In this document: piece after piece, positions 19,192-28,909 of the stretch
Numbering within the stretch: position 1 is the first letter of the stretch
How the letters are laid out: the number at the start of each line of letters is the position of its first letter
From: Sphingopyxis sp. QXT-31
Lineage (GTDB): Bacteria > Pseudomonadota > Alphaproteobacteria > Sphingomonadales > Sphingomonadaceae
Assembly (NCBI RefSeq): GCF_001984035.1
Contig: NZ_CP019449.1
Coordinates: 2,666,001 to 2,730,000, forward strand
DNA: 64,000 nt
Direction: 5' to 3'
Position numbers and translations under genes: made by a program
The notes under the pieces: model-generated
Seen by the model: only the letters and a program-made list of their open reading frames with translations
Told to the model about the DNA's origin: nothing
Databases searched by the model: none

Positions 19192-19218
19192 CGCCGCCTA
19201 AGCACAAGTCAGGCGGCG
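19192..19218 (-). terminator. Hairpin in the sucC leader
   Basis: CGCCGCCT (19192-19199) and AGGCGGCG (19211-19218) form a perfect 8-bp stem with an 11-base loop between the small lipoprotein gene and sucC. There is no U-run, so it may be a weak terminator for the upstream gene or a leader structure of sucC. Confidence 0.35.
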
Positions 19219-19262
19219 TGGCTACCCCTAGGCGCCCCGAGCGCAGCGACAGATTTTCTACC

Positions 19263-19574
19263 CTAGCGAAAAGCGCAGACCGCCGCCGAGCTGGTCGTCA
19301 CCGCCAATATCTCGGCATCTTTCAGCGCGCGGACCTTGTGGAGGAACTGGTCGAGCGACAGGTCGGCGAGGCGCCGTTCCTTGAGGCTGCCGAGCGCCGA
19401 CAGGCGGCGCAGCTGGAGCAGCGACAGCCGGTCGACCATGCGTTCGGCCATGCACGCCGACATCGGCGCCGACAGGCCGGCGTCGTTGAGGCCGTTGCGC
19501 AGCCGCGTCTCGGGCGTCGCGCAGCCCGCGAGCGTCAGCGCGGCAAGCATCGGCATCAGCGCCAGTTTTTTCAT
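19263..19574 (-). CDS. Small lipoprotein of unknown function
   Basis: 103 residues. The ATG at 19574 has GGAAGA 8 bp upstream, inside the end of the preceding gene. Lipobox LAGC (MKKLALMPMLAALTLAGC) predicts outer- or inner-membrane lipidation. The mature part (RLRNGLNDAGLSAPMSACMAERMVDRLS) is helical, with conserved-looking Cys. It is a recognisable sphingomonad hypothetical without assigned role; encoded right behind the beta-lactamase-like lipoprotein. Confidence 0.75.
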   Translation of the reverse strand: MKKLALMPMLAALTLAGCATPETRLRNGLNDAGLSAPMSACMAERMVDRLSLLQLRRLSALGSLKERRLADLSLDQFLHKVRALKDAEILAVTTSSAAVCAFR

Positions 19575-19578
19575 CGCA

Positions 19579-20724
19579 TTATCTTCCATGAAATTCGGCG
19601 ACCGCGCGCGACACCGACTGCATCGTCGCCATGCGCGCGGGCACCGGCGAACTCGCCTCGCCCATCAGCACGACGATCGCATAGCGCGTGCCGTCGGGCG
19701 CGGTGGCGATGCCGATGTCGTTGTACCCGACGGTCATGCCCCGATAATCCTGCCCCGTACCCGTCTTGTGCAGGAAGGTCCAGCCGGCGGGCAGCCCGGC
19801 CTTCAGCCGCTGCGGCCCGCTCTTGGTGCGCGTCATCACGCCGAGCAGATATTGGGTCGATTCGGGCGACAACAAGTTGCCGCGCGCCAGCTTGGTCAGC
19901 GCATTGGCGATCGCCGCGGGGCTCGCGCCGTCGGGCGGGTCGGCGCGATAGGCGTCCATCGCCGCCTTACGCGTCGCCTCGGGCAGCGCGGCGCGCGCCG
20001 CCTGGAAACTGCGGCCGACCGAATAGCTCTGCTGCCATTTGAGCCCCGCCGCGCCCGCCTGGAGCAACCGCTCGCCGGGGCCGAAGCGAATGGCGCCCAG
20101 ATCCTTCTTGTCGATGAAGCGCCGCACCGCGTCGGGGCCGCCGACGGTGCGCAGCAGGCTGTCGTTCGCGGTATTGTCGCTCTGGGTGATCGCGGTCTCG
20201 ATCAGCTCGCGCACCGTCATCGTCACCGACCCCTGTGACTGAACGCGCGCGGCGATCGGCTGGTGGAACAGGGTCAGATCCTCGGGCCCGATGCGCACAT
20301 TCTGGTCGAGCCGCAGCCGGCCGTTGTCGACCGCGTCGAGCACCGCGAGCGTGACCCACAGCTTCGACACGCTCTGCTGCGGGAAGAGTTCGTTCCCGCG
20401 CTGGGTCAGCGTCCATTCGCCGTCGATGCGCTGCACCGCGATGCCGGTCTTTCCGGGAAAAGCCTTCCATATCTCGAACAGCCGATCGTCGAGCCCGGCG
20501 GGAGCACGGCGGAAACCGGGGTCGGCGGGCAGCTGCGGCGCGGGGGTCGAACTGCGCACCGGCGGGCCGATCGGCACGGTGACCGCGCCCGAACCGGTGC
20601 GAACCGGCTGTGCCTGCTGCTCGCGCGACGCGGGCACGATCGCCGCGCTGCTGACGCATCCGGCGAGCACGATGGCGCTCGCTCCAATGGCGAGCAGGTG
20701 CCTGCCCGAAACCTTCACTCTCAT
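19579..20724 (-). CDS. Class A beta-lactamase-fold serine hydrolase, lipoprotein
   Basis: 381 residues from ATG 20724 (MRVKVSGRHLL; an in-frame ATG at 20751 is an alternative). The signal ends in a lipobox, LAGC, with Cys23 as the lipidation site. A Pro-rich linker (about 40-80) precedes a class A fold: SVSK (nucleophile Ser118, Lys121), SDN in TQSDNTAND, and HKTGTG as the KTG box. The omega region reads GPGERLLQ and is followed by about 30 extra residues before SPAAIANAL, so the ExxLN motif is only partly kept. This points to an enzyme acting on another amide or ester, not a proven beta-lactamase. Confidence 0.82.
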   Translation of the reverse strand: MRVKVSGRHLLAIGASAIVLAGCVSSAAIVPASREQQAQPVRTGSGAVTVPIGPPVRSSTPAPQLPADPGFRRAPAGLDDRLFEIWKAFPGKTGIAVQRIDGEWTLTQRGNELFPQQSVSKLWVTLAVLDAVDNGRLRLDQNVRIGPEDLTLFHQPIAARVQSQGSVTMTVRELIETAITQSDNTANDSLLRTVGGPDAVRRFIDKKDLGAIRFGPGERLLQAGAAGLKWQQSYSVGRSFQAARAALPEATRKAAMDAYRADPPDGASPAAIANALTKLARGNLLSPESTQYLLGVMTRTKSGPQRLKAGLPAGWTFLHKTGTGQDYRGMTVGYNDIGIATAPDGTRYAIVVLMGEASSPVPARMATMQSVSRAVAEFHGR

Positions 20725-20865
20725 TCCAACCCCGCGACTGCGACTTTCCATTCGTCCCCCGGCCCTTTTGGCCGATGGAGAACGTCCCGCACGCGGGATG
20801 CGGCGACCAGTGCTTTGCGACGAACGATTCCATGCGCGCGATGAGCGGCGGAACCGTTGGGGGGA

Positions 20866-21546
20866 TCAGGGCGCCGGCTTGGCCCGGACGAGTTGGGGGA
20901 AGAGCCGCTTGAGCGCTGCGAGCTTCGGCGCGTCCCAGGTCAGGATGTAGCCGTTTTTGGGATTCTTGCGCATGAAGTCCTGGTGCAACGGCTCGGCGCG
21001 GTAAAAGGCCTTATAGCTTTCGATCGGTACGACGATCGGCTTGGCGAAATATTTGCCCTTGCCGATCTGCGCCAGATAGGCGGTCGCGACCTTGCGCTGC
21101 GTGGCGTCGAGCGGGACGATCGCGGCGCGATATTGCGGGCCGCGGTCGGGGCCCTGGCGTTCCTTGAGCGTCGGGTCGGCGACCACCGAGAACAGCACGC
21201 GGAGCAAGGTGCCGTAACTGACCTGGCTGGGGTCGTAGACGATGCGCACCGCCTCGGCATGTCCCGACGTGCCGTCGTGGGTGAGCTCATATTTTGCGGT
21301 CGCTTTGCTGCCGCCATGATAACCCGATTCGACCGAGATCACGCCCTTCACATTCGCGAAGACGCCCTCGACGCCCCAGAAACAGCCGCCTGCGAGGACG
21401 GCGGTCGCCTTCTTGCCGGGGACCGCGGGGTCGACCGCGGCGGCGGGCAGCTTGACGACGCTTTCGGCGCTCGCGGCGGGCGGCGCGCATTGCGCGACCA
21501 GTATCGCGGCGAGCGCCGCGCCCAGCGACCGCCGCGCCGGGGTCAC
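20866..21546 (-). CDS. msrA: Peptide-methionine (S)-S-oxide reductase, exported
   Basis: 226 residues from a GTG at 21546 that overlaps the stop of a 35-codon ORF. An N-terminal signal sequence (LGAALAAILVAQCAPPAASAE) precedes the MsrA domain with catalytic Cys55 in GGCFWGVEG, ESGYHGGSKATAKYE, HAEAVRIVYDP, and the closing HQDFMRKNPKNGYI. It reduces methionine-S-sulfoxide in proteins; the signal peptide suggests periplasmic repair. The frame is open to 21750, but that upstream part is unlikely to be translated. Confidence 0.93.
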   Translation of the reverse strand: MTPARRSLGAALAAILVAQCAPPAASAESVVKLPAAAVDPAVPGKKATAVLAGGCFWGVEGVFANVKGVISVESGYHGGSKATAKYELTHDGTSGHAEAVRIVYDPSQVSYGTLLRVLFSVVADPTLKERQGPDRGPQYRAAIVPLDATQRKVATAYLAQIGKGKYFAKPIVVPIESYKAFYRAEPLHQDFMRKNPKNGYILTWDAPKLAALKRLFPQLVRAKPAP

Positions 21547-21650
21547 AGCGCCATCGCGAGCGCGGGTTGCTGCGTCATGACAAAGACGGCGCCGATCGCG
21601 AAGCCGGCGAGCATGGTCGGAAACCAGTCGGAGCGAAGCATGGAGAGCAT
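21543..21650 (-). CDS. Predicted 35-residue membrane protein upstream of msrA
   Basis: ATG at 21650, preceded by an AGGAAC sequence, and TGA at 21545-21543 that overlaps the msrA GTG (GTGA). The product MLSMLRSDWFPTML continues into a single hydrophobic helix and ends ALAMAL. The overlap and Shine-Dalgarno suggest a leader or co-translated small protein coupled to msrA. No homologue is recalled; coding status is an inference. Confidence 0.45.
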   Translation of the reverse strand: MLSMLRSDWFPTMLAGFAIGAVFVMTQQPALAMAL

Positions 21651-21735
21651 GGGTTGTTCCTGTCATCTCTAGTCGTTTCGCGGCCAAGGCCGCTTTGGTT
21701 ACCCCGACTCTATGGCGCGCCCCGAACCATGCGTC

Positions 21736-21751
21736 AGTGATGGCGATCACT
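21736..21751. promoter_or_regulatory. Inverted repeat upstream of the msrA leader ORF
   Basis: AGTGAT-GGCG-ATCACT is a perfect 6-bp inverted repeat with a 4-base spacer, about 85 bp before the small ORF. The TGA/TCA half-sites are CRP/FNR-like in style but the spacing is short. A tentative operator only. Confidence 0.25.
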
Positions 21752-21809
21752 TTTAGGCAGCAGGCCTTACTTTACGGTGAACCGGCCTGTTGTGCGGCGT
21801 TCAGCTTTT

Positions 21810-21993
21810 AAACCCCTCCCGCAAGCGGGAGGGGCAGCGAGACTTACGAGCTTGCTCGTTAGTCGCAGCGGGGTGGGCAGGCCGCAACGTTGCTGGCCCA
21901 CCCAGCATCAGGTCGGATGTGCCCCCGGCACATCCTTGATCAGTCCGGGGACTGATCAACCTGATACTCCCCTCCCGCCTGCGGGAGGGGAGA
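21810..21993. repeat. Intergenic repeat with GGGAGGGG/CCCCTCCC ends
   Basis: Between msrA and the aminotransferase lies a block bounded by CCCCTCCCGCAAGCGGGAGGGG and CCCCTCCCGCCTGCGGGAGGGG, with internal stems ACGAGCTTGCTCGT, CCGGCACATCC and TTGATCAGTCCGGGGACTGATCAA. It encodes nothing. It looks like a composite of REP-type hairpins and fills most of a 346-bp gap. Confidence 0.6.
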
Positions 21994-21996
21994 TGC

Positions 21997-23265
<1,269 letters not shown>

Positions 23266-23312
23266 CTAGAGCCTCTGTCCGCAATGCGCAAGGCGACGTA
23301 GGGATAATTTAC

Positions 23313-25139
23313 CTATGCAGGCTGAAACGCGTCCGCCAGTCGCGCCGGCACCAGCCCGCGCAGCGAATTGCCGATGAAGAAACCGCCCGCCAGGTCGGCG
23401 AGGCGGAGGTGCGATTCGACCGCGCGGCCCTTTTCGATCAGCTCGGCGCGCAGCACCCCGGGCAGCAGGCCGAGCGACAGCGGCGGGGTGAGCAACACGC
23501 CCTCGCGCTCGACGAAGATATTGCTCCAGCTCCCCTCGGTGACGAAGCCCGGTTCGTCGACGAAGACGACCTCGGCGGTGCCGGCCTCGGAGCGCGCCTC
23601 GTCATAGAGCGCGCGCAGGCTGGTCTTGTGCGTCAGGCGAAAGTCGTCGGCGCCCATCGGCGCGGGGCGCACCGCGACGGGCACGGGCAGTTCGGCGAGG
23701 CGCGGCAGCGGCGACACCTCGACCGCGAGCGCGCCCGAGGGTGCGAGCCGCATCCGCACCCGCGCCGCGCTGCGCAGACGAAAGGTCGCCGACTGCAGGC
23801 TGTTGCGCGCGCCGTGCCGGTCGAAGGCGAAGCCCAGCGCCGCCGCGCTCGCCTTCATCCGCGCGAGGTGCCCCTCGAGCCGCTGGACCCCGTCGATGGG
23901 GTCGAAATGCATCGTCTCGATCAGATCGAAACTCTCGCGCGCTGCCCCCACAAATTCCCCCTTGGCCAGACATTCCTGCCATTCCTCCGATGGCAGACTG
24001 TCGGCGACGATTCCCGATCCCAATCCCAGCCTGGCGCGAATCGGCTTTTCCTGCAAGCCGGTTAGCGGCGGAAAGAGGAGCGTGCGGATCGCGACATTGA
24101 ACGCCGCGTCGCCATCCGGCTCGATGAAGCCGATCGACCCGGTGTAGAGCCCGCGCGGGCCGACCTCGAGCTCGTCGATGATCTCCATCGCGCGCACCTT
24201 GGGCGCCCCGGTGATCGACCCGCAGGGAAAGGCCGCGCGCAGCACGTCGACCGCGCCCCTGTCCGCGGGCAGGGTCGCGGTCACGTCGGACACCAGTTGA
24301 TGGATCGTCGGAAAGCTCTCCACGCGAAACAGGTCGGGCACCGCCACCGACCCCGGTTCGGCGACGCGCGACAGGTCGTTGCGGATCAGGTCGACGATCA
24401 TCAGATTTTCGGCGCGCTGCTTGGGATCGGTCGCCAGTTGCCGCGCCGCCGCAACATCGGCTTCGGCATCGGCCAGCCGGGCGGCGGTCCCCTTCATCGG
24501 CCGCGCGATCGCCTCTCGCCCGCGCAGCGCGAAGAAGAGCTCGGGCGACAGCGATGCGATCGCTTGGCACCCCGTCCAGATAAAGCCGCCATAACCCGCC
24601 CGCGCCGTCCGCCGCAGCCGGGCGTAGACCGCGAGCGGATTGCCGAGCACGGGCACCGCCGCACGAAAGGTCAGGTTCGCCTGATAGATGTCGCCGTCGC
24701 GGATATAGCCGAGCACCGCTTCGACCGCGGCCTCGTAATCGCCGCGCGCGATCCCCGGCTCGACCGCGCCGATCCAGGAGCTCGCGGGATCGGGGAGCAG
24801 GTCCGGCACCGCATCGGCATCGATCCGCTCGACATCCGCGAACAATCCGAACCAGCCGAGCGGCGCCTCGCCCTCGCCCGCCGGCGACGCCCCGCGCCAC
24901 GCCGGGGCCAGCCCCTTGCCGCCCTCATAAGCAAGATAGCCCGCCGCATGCAGCCCGCGCCGCCCCGCCGCCTCGAGCGCGTCGAGCAGCGCCGGCACCT
25001 CGGCGGCGCTGTCGGCGCGCAGAATCTCGACCGGATCGCGCAGCAGCCGCGCCGGCACCGCGCCCGCGGCACGCGCGTCGTCGAGCAGCACGAAGGGCGG
25101 GGCCCCGCTACCCGGCAGGCTGATCCGATGCTCTGTCAT
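23313..25139 (-). CDS. Bifunctional aminodeoxychorismate synthase component I / 4-amino-4-deoxychorismate lyase (PabB-PabC fusion)
   Basis: 608 residues from ATG 25139 (MTEHRISLPG). The N-terminal about 400 residues are chorismate-binding PabB: GDIYQANLTF, PMKGTAAR, RAENLMIVDLIRNDL, and PCGSITGAPKVRAMEIIDELE. The C-terminal about 190 residues are a class IV PLP lyase/aminotransferase fold: THKTSLRALYDEAR, EVVFVDEPGFVTEGSWSNIF and PGVLRAELIE. Together they convert chorismate plus ammonia to 4-aminobenzoate for folate. The glutamine amidotransferase PabA is not adjacent. Confidence 0.94.
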   Translation of the reverse strand: MTEHRISLPGSGAPPFVLLDDARAAGAVPARLLRDPVEILRADSAAEVPALLDALEAAGRRGLHAAGYLAYEGGKGLAPAWRGASPAGEGEAPLGWFGLFADVERIDADAVPDLLPDPASSWIGAVEPGIARGDYEAAVEAVLGYIRDGDIYQANLTFRAAVPVLGNPLAVYARLRRTARAGYGGFIWTGCQAIASLSPELFFALRGREAIARPMKGTAARLADAEADVAAARQLATDPKQRAENLMIVDLIRNDLSRVAEPGSVAVPDLFRVESFPTIHQLVSDVTATLPADRGAVDVLRAAFPCGSITGAPKVRAMEIIDELEVGPRGLYTGSIGFIEPDGDAAFNVAIRTLLFPPLTGLQEKPIRARLGLGSGIVADSLPSEEWQECLAKGEFVGAARESFDLIETMHFDPIDGVQRLEGHLARMKASAAALGFAFDRHGARNSLQSATFRLRSAARVRMRLAPSGALAVEVSPLPRLAELPVPVAVRPAPMGADDFRLTHKTSLRALYDEARSEAGTAEVVFVDEPGFVTEGSWSNIFVEREGVLLTPPLSLGLLPGVLRAELIEKGRAVESHLRLADLAGGFFIGNSLRGLVPARLADAFQPA

Positions 25140-25174
25140 CGTCGATTGCTGCGTTCCGCGACCCGGCGGCGGCG

Positions 25175-25723
25175 TCAGCGCTCGCGGCGGACGCGGATGC
25201 GCTTCAGGCTGCCGATCTCGGCGAAATAGCTGCCGACCGCGCCCGGATAGATCACCACCTTCTCGCCCGGCTTGGGGTCGCGCGGCAGGTCGGTCTGGTC
25301 GGTCTGAATCCACACGGCGCCATCCTCGATCTCGAAGCGCATCTTGTTATAGCCTTCGCGGCGCGCCCATTTGATCGTCGTTTCGAAGCGGGTGATCTTT
25401 TCCTCGTCATCGTCGCCGCCGCCGAAAAAGGGCAGGTCGCGCAGCGTGAAGCCGAACAGTCCGCGCCGCGCCTTTTGCGCCGACGCGCGGTCGAAGATGG
25501 TGACGTCGTTCGCCGCCTGCGCCTGCGCGAGCGCCGCGACCTCAGCATCGAAGCAGGCGAGCCGCGCCGCCGCATCGGCGATCGCGCGGCAGTCGTAAAC
25601 CTTCTGGACCTGCGCCGGGGTTGCGGGCGGTTCCTTGTCCTTCGCCAGCGCCGCCGGGGCCCATGCCGCCGTCACGGCCACCCCCGCTGCCGCGGCCCAA
25701 AGTCTCCGCCGTATCGCACCCAT
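25175..25723 (-). CDS. Secreted protein of unknown function with a Cys-pair helical motif
   Basis: 182 residues, ATG at 25723 with AGGGAGG upstream. A signal peptide ending WAPAALA is followed by VYDCRAIADAAARLACFD (two Cys in a short helical hairpin, seen in many alphaproteobacterial envelope proteins), then a beta-rich region with KITRFETTIKWARREGYNKM and RFEIEDGAVWIQTDQ. The C-terminus KRIRVRRER is basic. No enzyme motif; 35 bp upstream of the pabBC start, so possibly co-transcribed. Confidence 0.7.
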   Translation of the reverse strand: MGAIRRRLWAAAAGVAVTAAWAPAALAKDKEPPATPAQVQKVYDCRAIADAAARLACFDAEVAALAQAQAANDVTIFDRASAQKARRGLFGFTLRDLPFFGGGDDDEEKITRFETTIKWARREGYNKMRFEIEDGAVWIQTDQTDLPRDPKPGEKVVIYPGAVGSYFAEIGSLKRIRVRRER

Positions 25724-25870
25724 GGCCGTTCCTCCCTGCATTCGCCCCTGCCTAGCCGCGACGCCGCATCGCTGCAAGCGCGGCACCCCCCGATTGCGAT
25801 GCGCGCGCGTCGTGCCTAGGTATGACCGACACCCCCACCCGCTCCTCTCGCAGAAGGATGACGCGCCGCG

Positions 25871-27538
25871 ATGACAAGCCCCTATGACTGGTCGACGAAT
25901 TACAACCATCCGACCGCTTGGGATCAGGATTTCGCGCCGCTGTCGCTTCCCGCCATGCTCGCCGCCAGCGTCGCGCGAAAAGGCGACGCGCCGATGCTCG
26001 ACTTCATGGGTCGCCATTTCGGGTACAACGAGGTCGCGCGCGGCGTCGCTCGCGTCGCGAAGGGCCTGCAGCAACGCGGCATCGGCAAGGGCACGCGCGT
26101 CGGGCTGTTCCTGCCCAACGTCCCGCATTATGTCGCGGCCTATTATGGCGCGCTCGCCGCGGGGGCGACGGTGGTCAATTTCTCGCCGCTCTATACCGCG
26201 GCCGAGCTCGAGGCGCAGGTCGAGGATTCGGGCACCGACATCCTGTTCACGATGAGCGCCACCGCGTTGCTGCCGACCGCGCTCGAGGTCCTCGACGGGT
26301 CGAGCCTCAAGCAGCTCGTCGTCGGCTCGGTCGCGGGCGGCCTCCCCGGCGCCAAGTCCCTCCTCTACCGCATGCTCCGCCGCAAGGAGGTGTCGGCGCT
26401 GCCCGACGACAGCCGCGTCACGCGCTTCTCTGCGCTCGTCGACAACGACGGCAAATATGAACCCGCCGCCATCGATCCCGAAACCGATATCGCGCTGATC
26501 CAGTATACCGGCGGCACCACCGGCACACCCAAGGGCGCGATGCTGACGCACCAGAATCTCACCGCCAACGCGCGGCAGGTCAACAGCATCGACCCCGACC
26601 ATGACGCCGAGGACCGTATCCTCGGCGTGCTTCCCTTCTTTCACGTCTTCGCCAACACCTGCGTGCTCAACCGCACCGTGCTCAACGGCGGCATGATCGC
26701 GATGCTGCCGCGCTTCGACGCCAAGCAGGCGCTGGAGGCGATCTCGCGAACGAAAGCCACCGCGCTCCCCGGCGTGCCCACGATGTATCAGGCGCTGCTC
26801 GACCACCCGGAGCTCGGCAAGACCGATTTCTCTTCGCTGCGCGTCTGCATCTCGGGCGGTGCGCCGATGCCCGCCGAGCTGCGCGAGAAATTCACCGCCG
26901 CAACCGGCGCCGCGCTGGTCGAGGGCTATGGCCTTACCGAAAGCGCGGGCGTGGTCTCGACCAATCCTTATGACGGCCCCGTCAAGGCGGGCACGATCGG
27001 CCAGCCGCTGCCCGCGACGCACATCCGCCTCGTCGATAAGGAAGACCCGATGCGCGACGCCCCCGCGGGCGAACCAGGCGAGCTGGTCGTAAAAGGACCG
27101 CAGATCATGCGCGGCTACTGGAACCGGGCGGATGCGGACAAGGACAGCTTTACCGACGACGGCTGGCTGCGCACCGGCGACGTCGCGGTCATCGACGCGG
27201 ACGGCTACGTCCGCATCGTCGATCGCCTCAAGGACATGATCGCGGTCGGCGGCTTCAAGGTCTATCCGAGCGTGATCGAGGCGCATCTCTACGAACATCC
27301 CGCGGTCAAGGAAGCAATCGTCCTCGGCGTCCCCGACGCCTATCGCGGCGAGGTGCCGAAGGCGTTCGCGACGCTGGAGGAGGGGTTCACCATCTCGGGC
27401 GAAGCGCTCGCCGCCTGGCTCAACCCCCAGCTCGGCAAGCACGAACGGGTGAGCGCAGTTGAGGTAAGACTGAACCTCCCGAAGACGATGATCGGCAAGC
27501 TCGACCGCAAGGCGCTGCGGGCCGAGGAGGGGGCGTAG
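25871..27538 (+). CDS. Long-chain fatty acid--CoA ligase
   Basis: 555 residues, ANL superfamily. The AMP-binding P-loop is YTGGTTGTPKGAM; later motifs are GYGLTESAGVVSTNP, TDDGWLRTGDVAVID and RIVDRLKDMIAVGGFKVYP, ending with the catalytic Lys segment PKTMIGKLDRKALR. It activates fatty acids to acyl-CoA with ATP, feeding beta-oxidation or lipid synthesis. The N-terminus (MTSPYDWSTNYNHPTAWDQ) is typical of FadD paralogues of sphingomonads. Confidence 0.94.
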   Translation: MTSPYDWSTNYNHPTAWDQDFAPLSLPAMLAASVARKGDAPMLDFMGRHFGYNEVARGVARVAKGLQQRGIGKGTRVGLFLPNVPHYVAAYYGALAAGATVVNFSPLYTAAELEAQVEDSGTDILFTMSATALLPTALEVLDGSSLKQLVVGSVAGGLPGAKSLLYRMLRRKEVSALPDDSRVTRFSALVDNDGKYEPAAIDPETDIALIQYTGGTTGTPKGAMLTHQNLTANARQVNSIDPDHDAEDRILGVLPFFHVFANTCVLNRTVLNGGMIAMLPRFDAKQALEAISRTKATALPGVPTMYQALLDHPELGKTDFSSLRVCISGGAPMPAELREKFTAATGAALVEGYGLTESAGVVSTNPYDGPVKAGTIGQPLPATHIRLVDKEDPMRDAPAGEPGELVVKGPQIMRGYWNRADADKDSFTDDGWLRTGDVAVIDADGYVRIVDRLKDMIAVGGFKVYPSVIEAHLYEHPAVKEAIVLGVPDAYRGEVPKAFATLEEGFTISGEALAAWLNPQLGKHERVSAVEVRLNLPKTMIGKLDRKALRAEEGA

Positions 27539-27553
27539 GCCTGGACGACGCGG

Positions 27554-27771
27554 TTTTGGGGTGGAAAGCTGCCGTTAGCCCTCTCCCCTTGAGGGGAGAG
27601 GATAGCGCAGCTTGCTCCGTCAGGAGCTAGCGAAGCTTGGAGAGGGGTGCTTGGACGCCTCTGGCGGTCGGAAACCCCTCTCAACTCCGGCTAGGCAGCA
27701 GGCTGCCAAGCCTGCGTATCTCTCCCCTCAAGGGGAGAGAGCATAACCCTGCGAACGGCAACTAACGCCCG
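27554..27771. repeat. Intergenic repeat family C, copy 1 (inverted relative to copy at 36.7 kb)
   Basis: A block of about 218 bp after the acyl-CoA ligase gene. It begins TTTTGGGGTGGAAAGCTGCCGT, contains CTCTCCCCTTGAGGGGAGAG hairpins at both ends, and ends GCGAACGGCAACTAACGCCCG. A nearly identical block lies at 36731-36946 in the opposite orientation, so the two could recombine and invert the 9 kb between them. Confidence 0.85.
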
Positions 27772-27813
27772 AAACCGGACAGCCCACCCCGAAAGAATCT
27801 GCCAATGAGACAT

Positions 27814-27839
27814 TGTAACCTTTGTCATGTTATGCCATA
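27814..27839. promoter_or_regulatory. Possible Zur/Fur-type box before the merC-like gene
   Basis: The AT-rich stretch TGTAACCTTTGTCATGTTATG has imperfect GTAAC/GTTAT half-sites about 40 bp before the GTG of the MerC-like gene, and a Zur-like regulator gene follows it. The match to a metal-regulator box is weak; it could equally be a promoter. Confidence 0.25.
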
Positions 27840-27872
27840 TCCGGGATCGCAATTGCACCAACGGAGAATCGG

Positions 27873-28307
27873 GTGACCCAAGTCGCCAGCCCTGCCCCTG
27901 CCCTGACGCGCCTCGGCGCGCTGGTTCGGGCTGCGCGCGATTCGCGGCCGCTGACCTCGCTGTCGGGCGACCAGCTGGCGATGGGGCTGTCGGGGCTGTG
28001 CCTCGTCCATTGTCTCGCGACGACGGTGTTCTTCGCTTCGCTCGCCTCGGTAGGCGGGGTGTTCCTCGACAATCACCTGTTCCACGAGATCGGGCTGGTC
28101 ATCGCAATCGGCTTCGCGCTGGTGACGCTCGTCTCGGGCGTGCTCAGCCACGGCTATATCATGCCTTTCGCGGTCGGCAGCTTCGGGCTGGGCATGATGG
28201 CGGGCGCGCTGTCGCGGCCGCACGACGGCAGCGAAGTGCTCGCGACGATGATCGGCGTCGCAGTCGTCGCGCTGGGCCACGACCTCAACCGCCGCGCGCG
28301 GAACTGA
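27873..28307 (+). CDS. MerC-domain membrane protein
   Basis: 144 residues from a GTG at 27873, with GGAGA 8 bp upstream. Four hydrophobic segments cover residues about 38-130. MerC hallmarks are a Cys/His pair in GLCLVHCLATTVFF and a second segment FHEIGLVIAIGFALVTLVSGVLSH (short family landmark, no further motif). MerC-type proteins are inner-membrane metal carriers; here the neighbour is a Zur-like regulator, so zinc or another metal is more likely than mercury. The metal is an inference. Confidence 0.8.
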   Translation: MTQVASPAPALTRLGALVRAARDSRPLTSLSGDQLAMGLSGLCLVHCLATTVFFASLASVGGVFLDNHLFHEIGLVIAIGFALVTLVSGVLSHGYIMPFAVGSFGLGMMAGALSRPHDGSEVLATMIGVAVVALGHDLNRRARN

Positions 28308-28420
28308 CGGCATCATAGGCGCGGGGCCGGAACGGACCCGCCCGCGGCTTGCGGGCGCCCCCCAAACATCCTACATTGCGCGTTAGTTAGCGCCGGATTA
28401 TCCGCGCAGAGGAAACGCCA

Positions 28421-28885
28421 ATGGGCAAGCATGATCATCCGCACGTCGAGGCCAGCGGCGCCTCGCTCGCCGACGCGGCGCAGACCGCGCTCGAGAGCGC
28501 GGGCGAAGCTTGGACCGACATGCGCGCGCAGATTTTCGACGCGGTCGCCAAGATCGGCAAGCCCGCGAGCGCCTATGAAATCGCCGACATCGTGTCGAAG
28601 AACCGCGGCAAGCGCGTCGCGCCGAACAGCGTCTATCGCATCCTCGACTTGTTCGTGGCGAACAACCTCGTCCGCCGCGTCGAAAGCGCCAACGCCTTCG
28701 TCGCGAACAGCCACCCGGGCTGCCTGCACGACTGCATCTTCCTGATCTGCGACAATTGCGGCAGCGCCGTGCATATCGACAACGACAAGCTCTCCGACGG
28801 CGTGCGCGCCGCCGCCGACGCGACGGGCTTCGCTGCCGAGCGGCCGGTGATCGAAGTGCGCGGCAAATGCGCCGAGTGCCAATAA
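28421..28885 (+). CDS. zur: Fur-family metal-responsive regulator, Zur-like
   Basis: 154 residues, ATG at 28421 with GAGGA upstream. The N-terminal winged helix includes KPASAYEIADIVSKN and VAPNSVYRILDLFVANNLV. The metal-binding half has HPGCLHDCIFLICDNCG (CxxC) and a closing CAEC, the structural zinc pair of the Fur/Zur group. An N-terminal His-rich tag (GKHDHPHVE) is present. The merC-like gene lies 113 bp upstream in the same direction. Zur rather than Fur is judged from the short length, cysteines and neighbour. Confidence 0.85.
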   Translation: MGKHDHPHVEASGASLADAAQTALESAGEAWTDMRAQIFDAVAKIGKPASAYEIADIVSKNRGKRVAPNSVYRILDLFVANNLVRRVESANAFVANSHPGCLHDCIFLICDNCGSAVHIDNDKLSDGVRAAADATGFAAERPVIEVRGKCAECQ

Positions 28886-28909
28886 TTTGATCCTTGGCGG
28901 GCGCGGCGC

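Noticed and set aside
25175..27442. A 755-codon minus-strand frame spanning the acyl-CoA ligase
   Set aside because: Only its last 182 codons, with their own Shine-Dalgarno and signal peptide, look real. The rest is antisense to a clear acyl-CoA ligase.
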